A DNA stretch of 64,000 nt from assembly GCA_016932385.1 (NCBI GenBank), contig JAFGCY010000004.1:1-64000 (forward strand), written 5' to 3'. The notes below the pieces were generated by a model, which saw only the letters and a list, made by a program, of their open reading frames with translations, ran no database searches and had not been told where the DNA came from. Numbering within the stretch: position 1 is the first letter of the stretch; every line of letters starts with the position of its first letter. Of this stretch, positions 52,393-60,249 are shown one piece after another. Both the position numbers and the translations under genes were made by a program. Source of the stretch: a bacterium. GTDB taxonomy: Bacteria; 4484-113; JAFGCY01.

Positions 52393-53373
52393 ATGTACGG
52401 ATTCGAAGAACACATCGCCGCTAATAAGACGAAGACCTTCTTCGTAGCGCTGGCTTTCATCGCCTTGATGGCCGTCCTCGGCTGGGCGGCGGGCTATCTC
52501 TTGGTCGGCGGGATCAGCGAGGGGGCGACCACGCCAGAGGAGATCGCCCAGGAAGCGGCCGCCCAGACCATCCTCGGCGGGTTCATCAGCGGGATTTTCG
52601 TGATTCTCGCGCTGATCGGCACGGGCGTCAGCTACTGGTTCTCCGACCAGATCATTTCGAAGATGGTCAACGCGCGCCCGGCCAACCCCGGCGTCTACAT
52701 CGAGAAGTACTTCATCGACACCGTCGAGGGCCTGGTGCTGGCCTGCGGCCTGCCCGCGATCCCCAAGGCCTACATCATCGACAGCCCGGCCCTGAACGCC
52801 TTCGCCACCGGCCGCGATCCCCAGCACAGCCTGATCGCCGTAACCACCGGCCTGCTGGAGCAGCTCGACCGCCAAGAGCTGGAGGGCGTGATCGCCCACG
52901 AGATGAGCCATATCTACAACCGCGACATCCTGCTGATGGGCGTGGCGGCGGTACTGGTCGGCGGTATCTCGATGTTCAGCCACTTCATGCTGCGCCTGCT
53001 GTTCTGGGGCGGGGGCGGCGACCGCCGTGACAGCAAGGGCGGCGGCTGCGGCGTGATTGGGCTGGTCGTGGCGCTGGTGTTTCTGATCCTCGCGCCGATC
53101 TTCGCCAACCTCTTGAACATGCTGCTCAGCCGCAAACGCGAGTTTCTGGCCGACGCCACGGCGGTGCAGTTGACGCGCAACCCCGAGGGGCTGATGAGCG
53201 CGCTGAACAAGATCAGCAATAGCCCCGAGAAAATGCCGTTCGTCGAGAAGGAGCTGTCCGCGCTGTTCATCGACCACCCGCAGAAGCACAAGCCCACGCG
53301 CGGGTTCTGGGCCAACGCGCTGTCCACCCACCCGCCGGTGGAGGACCGCGTCCAGGCGCTGAAATATATGTGA
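52393..53373 (+). CDS. M48-family membrane metalloprotease (HtpX-like)
   Basis: The 326-residue protein has N-terminal TM helices (about 16-40 and 66-88) and the zinc motif VIAHEMSHIYNRDILLMGVA (HExxH; His, Glu, His). Two further helices flank a Gly-rich loop (GGGGDRRDSKGGGC). The third zinc ligand lies in KREFLADATAVQLTRNPEGL. HtpX-type enzymes degrade misfolded membrane proteins. The domain order and length fit HtpX. The ATG is 7 bases after TAAAAT. It lies upstream of a transposase locus. Confidence 0.9.
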   Translation: MYGFEEHIAANKTKTFFVALAFIALMAVLGWAAGYLLVGGISEGATTPEEIAQEAAAQTILGGFISGIFVILALIGTGVSYWFSDQIISKMVNARPANPGVYIEKYFIDTVEGLVLACGLPAIPKAYIIDSPALNAFATGRDPQHSLIAVTTGLLEQLDRQELEGVIAHEMSHIYNRDILLMGVAAVLVGGISMFSHFMLRLLFWGGGGDRRDSKGGGCGVIGLVVALVFLILAPIFANLLNMLLSRKREFLADATAVQLTRNPEGLMSALNKISNSPEKMPFVEKELSALFIDHPQKHKPTRGFWANALSTHPPVEDRVQALKYM

Positions 53374-53407
53374 TCAGCGTAAGCGGTAAGCGTAAGCCGT
53401 AAGAAAC

Positions 53408-53530
53408 GTAGTCCCGCCGATGGCGGGACTTTGCACCCTGTGTTGATCATGGCTCAGCTGTAGGGGCGGCACTTGTGCCGCCCGTTTAGGCCAAAGTGGG
53501 GAGCGCGGGCGCCCTCGCCCGCATGCTGAG
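53408..53530. repeat. Repeat cluster with family A palindrome and left REP arm
   Basis: GTAGTCCCGCCGATGGCGGG at 53408-53430 is a family A copy. A hairpin AGGGGCGGCACTTGTGCCGC follows at 53462-53483. The REP arm GAGCGCGGGCGCCCTCGCCC lies at about 53500-53520 and is inverted relative to the arm at 54171-54200. Together they form the left boundary of the transposase locus. Confidence 0.75.
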
Positions 53531-53552
53531 ATCAGCTAGTGATGGGCGGCAG

Positions 53553-54152
53553 CTATTTCGTTTCTCCAAAGACTAAGCGCCTGTAGCTTGAATACTCCCA
53601 GCTATCGGCGCGTGAGACCAGTCCGGCTTTGACCGGGTTGTTGTGAATGTACTCGATGGCTGAATGCAGGTGGTCGTCGTCCCGGATCATGCGATCGAAG
53701 TAATCAGGTTGCCAAAACCGGCCTTTGCGACCGAGAAACTTGTTGGCCCGATGTGCCGTAAAAGACTTCCAGCCATGGACGATCTTCGCCAGCGGCCAGC
53801 CTTCGCACTGTGAGGCAACAACGTGTACATGGTTCGGCATGATAACCCAGGCCAATAAGATGTATTTCTCATTGTCGGATCGCAGCAAGGTTGCTTGCAT
53901 GGCATCGGCGATCTCCGGCAAGCGCAGATTGCACTCGCCATTGCCGTTGTCCAGGTATTCCTCAATTGAGTTAAGGTAATCGGGATCGGTTGTCGATTTC
54001 GATTGCGCTTTCAGCTTGGCCAGTACTTCATTTGGTAATGAATCGAACAGGCGAAACGTGATCATGTGTGTCAGCCCTGGCTGATCCAGATGAGGCAGGT
54101 AACCGCGAGTATAGAAATCCTTGTGCTTGCGTGAGTTATCTATGTCAGTCAC
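53553..54152 (-). CDS. REP-associated tyrosine transposase (RAYT, IS200-like Y1)
   Basis: The 199-residue protein has HUH/Y1 transposase features: MITFRLFDSLPNEVLAKLK, LAWVIMPNHVHVVASQCEG with HVH as the HUH motif, FWQPDYFDRMIRDDDHL, and IEYIHNNPVKAGLVSRADSW with the catalytic Tyr. It matches the RAYT branch of PF01797. These proteins nick and mobilise REP hairpins. The GTG start is 8 bases after TATAAT. Inverted REP arms flank it, as in other RAYT loci, and dispersed copies occur elsewhere in the window. Confidence 0.9.
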   Translation of the reverse strand: MTDIDNSRKHKDFYTRGYLPHLDQPGLTHMITFRLFDSLPNEVLAKLKAQSKSTTDPDYLNSIEEYLDNGNGECNLRLPEIADAMQATLLRSDNEKYILLAWVIMPNHVHVVASQCEGWPLAKIVHGWKSFTAHRANKFLGRKGRFWQPDYFDRMIRDDDHLHSAIEYIHNNPVKAGLVSRADSWEYSSYRRLVFGETK

Positions 54153-54170
54153 TGATTGAGATTATAACTA

Positions 54171-54200
54171 CATGCGGGCGAGGGTGCCCGTGCTCTTTCC
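54171..54200. repeat. Right REP arm of the RAYT locus
   Basis: CATGCGGGCGAGGGTGCCCG is the reverse complement of the left arm at 53498-53530 with a few mismatches. It is directly upstream of the transposase promoter. Confidence 0.75.
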
Positions 54201-54243
54201 GCGCTACTTGGGGCTAATCTGCGCTAAACCGGCGCAGATCCAC

Positions 54244-54271
54244 TTGACAGCGGCGGTGCTCTCGATATAAT
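54244..54271 (+). promoter_or_regulatory. Sigma70-type promoter of groES-groEL
   Basis: TTGACA (54244-54249), 16 bases, TATAAT (54266-54271). The spacing is the same as for rpmF. The CIRCE element overlaps the expected start site. Confidence 0.82.
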
Positions 54272-54277
54272 TTCTCG

Positions 54278-54304
54278 TTAGCAGTCTTTGGGCGAGACTG
54301 CTAG
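54278..54304 (+). promoter_or_regulatory. CIRCE operator (HrcA binding site)
   Basis: TTAGCAGTC, 9 bases, GACTGCTAG forms an inverted repeat with one mismatch. It differs from the CIRCE consensus TTAGCACTC-N9-GAGTGCTAA by a compensated base pair change (C to G, G to C) plus the last base. Its location just after the -10 box is typical for HrcA repression of groESL. hrcA itself is not in the window. Confidence 0.8.
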
Positions 54305-54443
54305 CAGACCAAAATAATGTCTGCTGGGCGGGGTAATTACCTCCGCGGGGCGAAGGCAAACCTTCCATTCTGCGAGCTTTGCCGTTGTCCCGGGCTCGCC
54401 CAGAGCGGGAAAAAACTAGATCACGACGTTGGAGGATCGAAGT

Positions 54444-54749
54444 ATGGCAAAGGCGAAAGCAAGTTTCGCGTACCGTCCGGCCCCCGGGCGGTTGATCGTC
54501 AAGTCGCTCGAAACGACCGAGAAGACGGAGAGCGGCCTCTACCTGCCCGAGAGCGCCAAGGAGCGCCCGCAGTTGGGCAAGGTCGTCGCCTACACGGTGT
54601 CGCGCCGCGACGACGGCAAGAGCAATGAGCCGTTGTGCGAGATCGGCGATACGATCTTCCACAGCAAGTACGGTGGTACCGAAGTCAAGATCGACGGCGA
54701 CGAGTACCTGATCCTGCGCGAGGACGACATTCTCGCGGTCCAGGCCTAA
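54444..54749 (+). CDS. groES: Co-chaperonin GroES
   Basis: The 101-residue protein has the GroES fold markers: [18 protein letters not shown], then [20 protein letters not shown] and [20 protein letters not shown], and the closing [15 protein letters not shown]. The mobile loop lies around [12 protein letters not shown]. It caps the GroEL chamber. The ATG at 54444 has GGAGG 8 bases upstream; the longer frame is ignored. It is followed by groEL after 29 bases. Confidence 0.96.
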   Translation: MAKAKASFAYRPAPGRLIVKSLETTEKTESGLYLPESAKERPQLGKVVAYTVSRRDDGKSNEPLCEIGDTIFHSKYGGTEVKIDGDEYLILREDDILAVQA

Positions 54750-54769
54750 CCCAACTCAGAAGGATATAG

Positions 54770-56437
<1,668 letters not shown>

Positions 56438-56464
56438 TCCACCGGCCAACCAAGCAGTTAACCA

Positions 56465-56491
56465 GGGGCGGAGCTACTCCGCCCCTTTTTT
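56465..56491 (+). terminator. Rho-independent terminator of groESL
   Basis: GGGGCGGAG pairs with CTCCGCCCC around CTA and is followed by TTTTTT. An almost identical terminator lies at 56820-56847. Confidence 0.9.
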
Positions 56492-56532
56492 CCGCCGGGA
56501 TTGTCCCCTTGTTTTACGCCGTAAGTGTTGTA

Positions 56533-56560
56533 TTCAAAGGATTCGACTAGCTGTTACAAT
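56533..56560 (+). promoter_or_regulatory. Promoter of the candidate structured RNA
   Basis: TTCAAA (56533-56538), 16 bases, TACAAT (56555-56560). The spacing matches the rpmF and groES promoters. Transcription should begin near 56567. Confidence 0.6.
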
Positions 56561-56566
56561 CCCCTG

Positions 56567-56847
56567 GAGAGTTCAAACCGGGGACGAAAATGCACCTGCG
56601 GAAAACCTTGATGGCAGTTCCGATATCAAAGCTGAATACGTCGTTTGTAGCTTGCGGTGGCCAGGAGTTATCCCCTCCTGGGACTTCACCGGAGGCGCTG
56701 TTCCCGAAGCAACGGCTGACCGCGACCTGCTGCTAAATCAGGGTTCCGTTACCTTGGCCAGGCACCTGGTGCCTAGCCAACTAGGTTGAGTTCAGAAACC
56801 CCACCGCGAACTCAACCGCGGGGCGGAGTTACTCCGCCCCTTTTTTT
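56567..56847 (+). ncRNA. Candidate structured non-coding RNA, unassigned family
   Basis: About 280 bases lie between a promoter and a terminator without a credible coding frame. A long-range helix pairs CGGAAAACCTTGAT (56599-56612) with ATCAGGGTTCCG (56737-56748). The ends can pair through GAGTTC/GAACTC and GGGG/CCCC with a symmetric internal loop. Local hairpins are CGGTG-CCAGGAG with CTCCTGG-CACCG, GCTGTT with AACGGC, AGGCAC with GTGCCT, and GGTTGAGTTC with GAACTCAACC. No tmRNA tag or T-loop, no RNase P core (GAGGAAAGTCC), no SRP tetraloop and no simple 6S rod are seen. It could be a new small RNA or a strongly diverged known one. Confidence 0.6.
56820..56847 (+). terminator. Rho-independent terminator of the candidate RNA
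   Basis: GGGGCGGAG, TTA, CTCCGCCCC, then seven T. It is nearly identical to the groESL terminator 330 bases upstream. Confidence 0.9.
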
Positions 56848-56987
56848 CGCTAGGTTCCAACAGGATTCGAGAATCAACTTGTCTTGAATTATTGATATTC
56901 AATATGGTTTCGCAATACATGCTTATATTCTTATAATAATCAAGTTCTATGTTATAATATAATCATCACTGTTTAGAGGTATGAAAC

Positions 56988-57311
56988 ATGACCGCACTGG
57001 GTGGGCTGATTGGCTTTATCGTACATGCTCTACTGATCTGGTGGGGCGCCAAGATCGCCAAGATCGAGCAGGCCAGCTTCATCATGAGCCTGGTGGTGGC
57101 GCTGGCCAGTTACGTCGTGATGCTGGTACTGACCTTGTTGCTGTTCCCGCTGTGGTTCGTGCCGGTGCTCAATTCGCTGTTATCGGCGGCGGTACTGCTC
57201 GTGGGCACGTCGGTGGCGGCTAAGTTCCTGTTCAACTGCAAGTGGGAGCCGGCCTGGACGATCGCTTTCGTCGTGGCGGTGGTCAACCTGATCCTGGGGC
57301 TGATATTTTAG
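56988..57311 (+). CDS. Small three- to four-TM membrane protein
   Basis: The 107-residue protein is almost wholly hydrophobic: about 3-20 (ALGGLIGFIVHALLIWWG), 30-53 (FIMSLVVALASYVVMLVLT), 58-80 (FVPVLNSLLSAAVLLVGTSV) and 88-106 (WTIAFVVAVVNLILGLIF). No family is recognised. The ATG has AGAGGT upstream. Its upstream 130 bases are strikingly AT-rich (TTATAATAATC, TATAATATAATC), with several possible -10 boxes, unlike other intergenic sites. This may be a strong or regulated promoter region. Confidence 0.68.
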   Translation: MTALGGLIGFIVHALLIWWGAKIAKIEQASFIMSLVVALASYVVMLVLTLLLFPLWFVPVLNSLLSAAVLLVGTSVAAKFLFNCKWEPAWTIAFVVAVVNLILGLIF

Positions 57312-57376
57312 GTGGAGCCAGCTTATTGCTTGCTGCGTAAGCGCAGATCAGGGGTTCTTTGCCTTGGCTAACAAGT

Positions 57377-57440
57377 TAAAGTGGAAAGTAAAAAGTCAAA
57401 GGGCTTCTATTCACTTTCCACTTTTGCTTTCTACTTTCAC
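57377..57440. repeat. Inverted AGTGGAAAGT repeat, second copy
   Basis: AAAGTGGAAAGTAAAAAGTC on the left is answered by CACTTTCCACTTTTGCTTTC and CTACTTTCACTG on the right. The core equals the element at 891-961. Confidence 0.65.
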
Positions 57441-57520
57441 TGACCAAGCGGCTGGTGCCGGTTTGTAGCAGCTGCCGTCTTAAAACGGTAGACTTAGATA
57501 TCGCTTTTTGGGGTGGACAA

Positions 57521-57754
57521 GTGTTTTTCGGAATAATCGGCTTGCTGATCTGGGCAGCGGAGGTGCTGGTCGGCGCCGGTCTGGTCGTGGGCTGCATTCG
57601 CGGCCTGCTGACCCAGGCCGATGTGTATGACGTGTACTCTTCGCGCTGGATGAATTCGGTCCAGGTGCTGGGGATCTTCCTGGGCCTGCTGCTGTTGGGA
57701 CATGCCTTCGGCCTGATCCGCATTCCCCTGCCGGGGCCGCTCTGCGGCGGTTGA
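57521..57754 (+). CDS. Small two-TM membrane protein
   Basis: This 77-residue protein has two hydrophobic helices (VFFGIIGLLIWAAEVLVGAG and VQVLGIFLGLLLLGHAFGL) separated by a polar segment (GLLTQADVYDVYSSRW). The GTG at 57521 has GGGGTGG upstream; an upstream GTG at 57455 would add 22 residues with a CSSC motif and cannot be excluded. No family is recognised. Confidence 0.6.
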   Translation: MFFGIIGLLIWAAEVLVGAGLVVGCIRGLLTQADVYDVYSSRWMNSVQVLGIFLGLLLLGHAFGLIRIPLPGPLCGG

Positions 57755-57799
57755 TGAATCCCGCGTCCCGGGTTGGACGACAACCAGTATGATTAGCTC

Positions 57800-58051
57800 A
57801 TGATTTCCGTGCTTGGTGCGTTTGACGGTCTACTCATGAGCCTGATGTATCTGGCGATCACCTCCGGGTTTGCCTTGCTCATCCTCGGGTGGAAGCAGGC
57901 CGCCGGCCGTGCCGCCGAAACCGACCAGCAGGCCGCCCGTAATCTCAAAGCGGTGGGAGCCTTCAACATCGTGATGGGTTCGATCCTCCTGATCGCCGGC
58001 CTGTGGCTGCTGTTGGAACCGCCCGACTGGTGGGCGGGCCCGCGTTATTAA
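57800..58051 (+). CDS. Small two-TM membrane protein
   Basis: The 83-residue protein has two hydrophobic helices (about 8-29 FDGLLMSLMYLAITSGFALL and 50-72 VGAFNIVMGSILLIAGLWLL) with an Ala/Gln/Arg loop. No family is recognised. The ATG is 6 bases after TATGAT. Its stop TTAA overlaps the convergent sugar transferase stop by 4 bases. Confidence 0.68.
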   Translation: MISVLGAFDGLLMSLMYLAITSGFALLILGWKQAAGRAAETDQQAARNLKAVGAFNIVMGSILLIAGLWLLLEPPDWWAGPRY

Positions 58052-59349
58052 TACGCGCCTTTGCGGCTGAGCACGGCGGGAATGGTGCGGAGCAGGATCA
58101 GCAGGTCCAGTCCCAGTGACCAGTTGTTGATGTAGTACAGGTCGAAGTCCACGCGCTCCTGATACGTTGTATCGCTACGCCCGCTGACCTGCCAGAGCCC
58201 GGTCAGGCCCGGCGGGACGGTTAGCAAGAGCCGTCCCCAGGGGCCGTATTTGGCGACCTCGTCCTCGACGATCGGCCGCGGGCCGACCAGGCTCAGATCG
58301 CCCTTGAGGATGTTGATCAGCTGCGGCAGCTCGTCCAGGCTCAGCTTGCGCAGCAGCCGGCCGAAGGCCGTGATCCGCGGGTCGTTTTTCAGCTTGTACT
58401 TGTCGTCGAACTCCGCCAGGTCCACCGAGATCTTGTGCGCGTCCTTGACCATCGAGCGGAACTTGAGCAGGCGGAAGGTGCGGCCGAACAGCCCCAGCCG
58501 CTTGTGGCTGAAGAACACGGGACCGGGCATCGTCAGGCCGATGCCCAGCAGGCAGACCAGCCAGAACGGCGAGGTCAGCGCGAACAGCACCAGCGCGCCG
58601 ATGATGTCGACCGCGCGCTTGATGCGGCGCATCACCGCCAGGTCGGCGCTGCTCTTCACCGCCAGGGTCGGGATGCCCTCCATCGTCGCGACGCTGACGC
58701 CGGCGGTGCTGATCGCGTCGCCCGCCGGCAGGATGTAGACGTCCAGCGCCGACGGGTTCTCGGGCAGGGCCAGCAGGAGCGCCTGGGCCTGGGCGTCGTC
58801 GCAGAACACTACGTCGATGTCCGCCGGGTTGAAAGCCGCGGCGTGGTCAAAGGCGCCCGCCAGGTCGAAGCGCGTCGAGCTGGCCGCCAGCTTGCGCCGC
58901 AGGTAGTCGGCCACCGGCGAGTTGCCGATCACCGCCGCGCGCGGGCGGCGGAGCAGGAAGCAGCGGGCCAGCCAGCGGTAGCCGGCCAGCCAGAACCAGG
59001 CCAGCGCGATGCCGATCAACAGCGCCAGCCGGCTGTCGGGCAGGCCGCGCACGGCGAACGTCAGGATGATCGTCGCCACCAGGCCCTCGGCCACGGCGTG
59101 CGTCAGCGCGCCCAGCTCGGCGCCGAACGCCTGCTTGAGCCGCGCGTAGTACAGGCCGTGGAGCGCGATGATCAACAGCCAGAGCGGCAGTGACAGCGCG
59201 GTCAGCACCAGCCAGTCGTTCAGGGGGATCGCGCCGAGGGGCGCGCCGATCCAGCCGCTGGTAAAGCGGATGCCATAGGCGGCCAGGAAAGCGATCTCGA
59301 TGATCAGCCCGTCGACAACCAAATACCACCAGGAAACCCCGCGAACCAT
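58048..59349 (-). CDS. Undecaprenyl-phosphate sugar phosphotransferase (WbaP/WcaJ type)
   Basis: The 433-residue protein has about four N-terminal TM helices and a Rossmann-like central domain. A C-terminal catalytic domain carries FSHKRLGLFGRTFRLLKFRS, LRKLSLDELPQLINILKGDL and SLVGPRPIVEDEV. It transfers a sugar phosphate to undecaprenyl phosphate to start exopolysaccharide or O-antigen synthesis. No other polysaccharide gene is nearby, so it may act with genes elsewhere. The ATG at 59349, 6 bases after TACAAT, is preferred over an earlier frame. Confidence 0.93.
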   Translation of the reverse strand: MVRGVSWWYLVVDGLIIEIAFLAAYGIRFTSGWIGAPLGAIPLNDWLVLTALSLPLWLLIIALHGLYYARLKQAFGAELGALTHAVAEGLVATIILTFAVRGLPDSRLALLIGIALAWFWLAGYRWLARCFLLRRPRAAVIGNSPVADYLRRKLAASSTRFDLAGAFDHAAAFNPADIDVVFCDDAQAQALLLALPENPSALDVYILPAGDAISTAGVSVATMEGIPTLAVKSSADLAVMRRIKRAVDIIGALVLFALTSPFWLVCLLGIGLTMPGPVFFSHKRLGLFGRTFRLLKFRSMVKDAHKISVDLAEFDDKYKLKNDPRITAFGRLLRKLSLDELPQLINILKGDLSLVGPRPIVEDEVAKYGPWGRLLLTVPPGLTGLWQVSGRSDTTYQERVDFDLYYINNWSLGLDLLILLRTIPAVLSRKGAY

Positions 59350-59412
59350 GAGCTTATTGTAGCGAACCGCGCGCCCGCGGCGACAGCCGTCCGGCCGTCT
59401 CAACTGCTTTGC

Positions 59413-59418
59413 TATAAT
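59413..59418 (+). promoter_or_regulatory. Putative -10 hexamer of the sdh operon
   Basis: TATAAT lies 51 bases before the sdhC ATG. No clear -35 box is found at 16-18 bases upstream. The leader has GAGGAGAGG before the start. Confidence 0.5.
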
Positions 59419-59469
59419 GAGCGACGCGGGGCACGGCGCCCGCATTGCTTAGTTAGGTGAGGAGAGGTT

Positions 59470-60177
59470 ATGGGCGATTTCTACAGAACCAACTACTTCT
59501 TCATCCGGCGGCTGCACAGCTTGCTCGGGATCATTCCGGTGGGTGCGTTCTTCTTGGTGCACATGTTCTTGAACAGCCGCGCCATGCAGTCGCAGGAGGC
59601 CTACCAGTGGGTGCCGAACACGCTGGGCCAGGTACCGTACATCTGGGCGATCGAGATTCTCTTTATCTTGTTGCCGATCCTGTTCCACGGCATCCTGGGC
59701 CTGTTCATTATCTATTGGGGCGACATCAACGCCCACAAGCCGGCGCTGAGTTGGTACGAAAACTGGGCCTACGTCTTCCAGCGCATCACCGGCCTGTTGG
59801 TGTTCATCTTGCTGATCTTCCACCTGCTCCAGACCTACATGGTCAAGGTGGGCGCGGAACTCGCCGGCGGGCACTTCTGGATCTTCAACACGATGCAGGA
59901 CCTGTTCGCCAACCCGGTCTGGATCTGGGTCTACGCGATCTTCGTGTTGCTGGCGGCCTACCACTTCGGCAACGGCATTTTCAACTTCCTCTACAAGTGG
60001 GGGATCACCAGCTCCAAGCTGAGCCAGCGCTGGGCGATCGCCGGCGGGCTGGCGATCGCGCTGCTTGGGGTCGTGCTGGGCTTCTCCTCACTGTGGGGAC
60101 TGGCCTTCTCCGACCACGCCCAGGTGGCGCAAGACACTACGAGCACCACGTTTACCTCGGAATCTCAGCATCACTAG
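59470..60177 (+). CDS. sdhC: Succinate dehydrogenase cytochrome b558 subunit
   Basis: The 235-residue protein has five TM helices and conserved haem-ligand histidines in the B. subtilis/epsilon-type layout: IRRLHSLLGIIPVGAFFLVH, LFHGILGLFIIYWGDINAHK, LLVFILLIFHLLQTYMVKVG and VLLAAYHFGNGIFNFLYKWG. It anchors the SdhAB head in the membrane and carries electrons to quinone. The ATG has GAGGAGAGG upstream. sdhA follows after 72 bases. Confidence 0.92.
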   Translation: MGDFYRTNYFFIRRLHSLLGIIPVGAFFLVHMFLNSRAMQSQEAYQWVPNTLGQVPYIWAIEILFILLPILFHGILGLFIIYWGDINAHKPALSWYENWAYVFQRITGLLVFILLIFHLLQTYMVKVGAELAGGHFWIFNTMQDLFANPVWIWVYAIFVLLAAYHFGNGIFNFLYKWGITSSKLSQRWAIAGGLAIALLGVVLGFSSLWGLAFSDHAQVAQDTTSTTFTSESQHH

Positions 60178-60249
60178 CCGGCCCGCCCCCGGGTGTCCGG
60201 CCGGACCTTGAACCGAGCATACGCACGCAAGCATTGAAAGGATGATGAC

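Noticed and set aside
56567-56847. tmRNA, RNase P RNA or SRP RNA at the groEL-downstream locus
   Set aside because: No T-loop/acceptor end or tag frame, no GAGGAAAGTCC core, and no GGAA/AGCAG SRP helix could be found; left as unassigned RNA.
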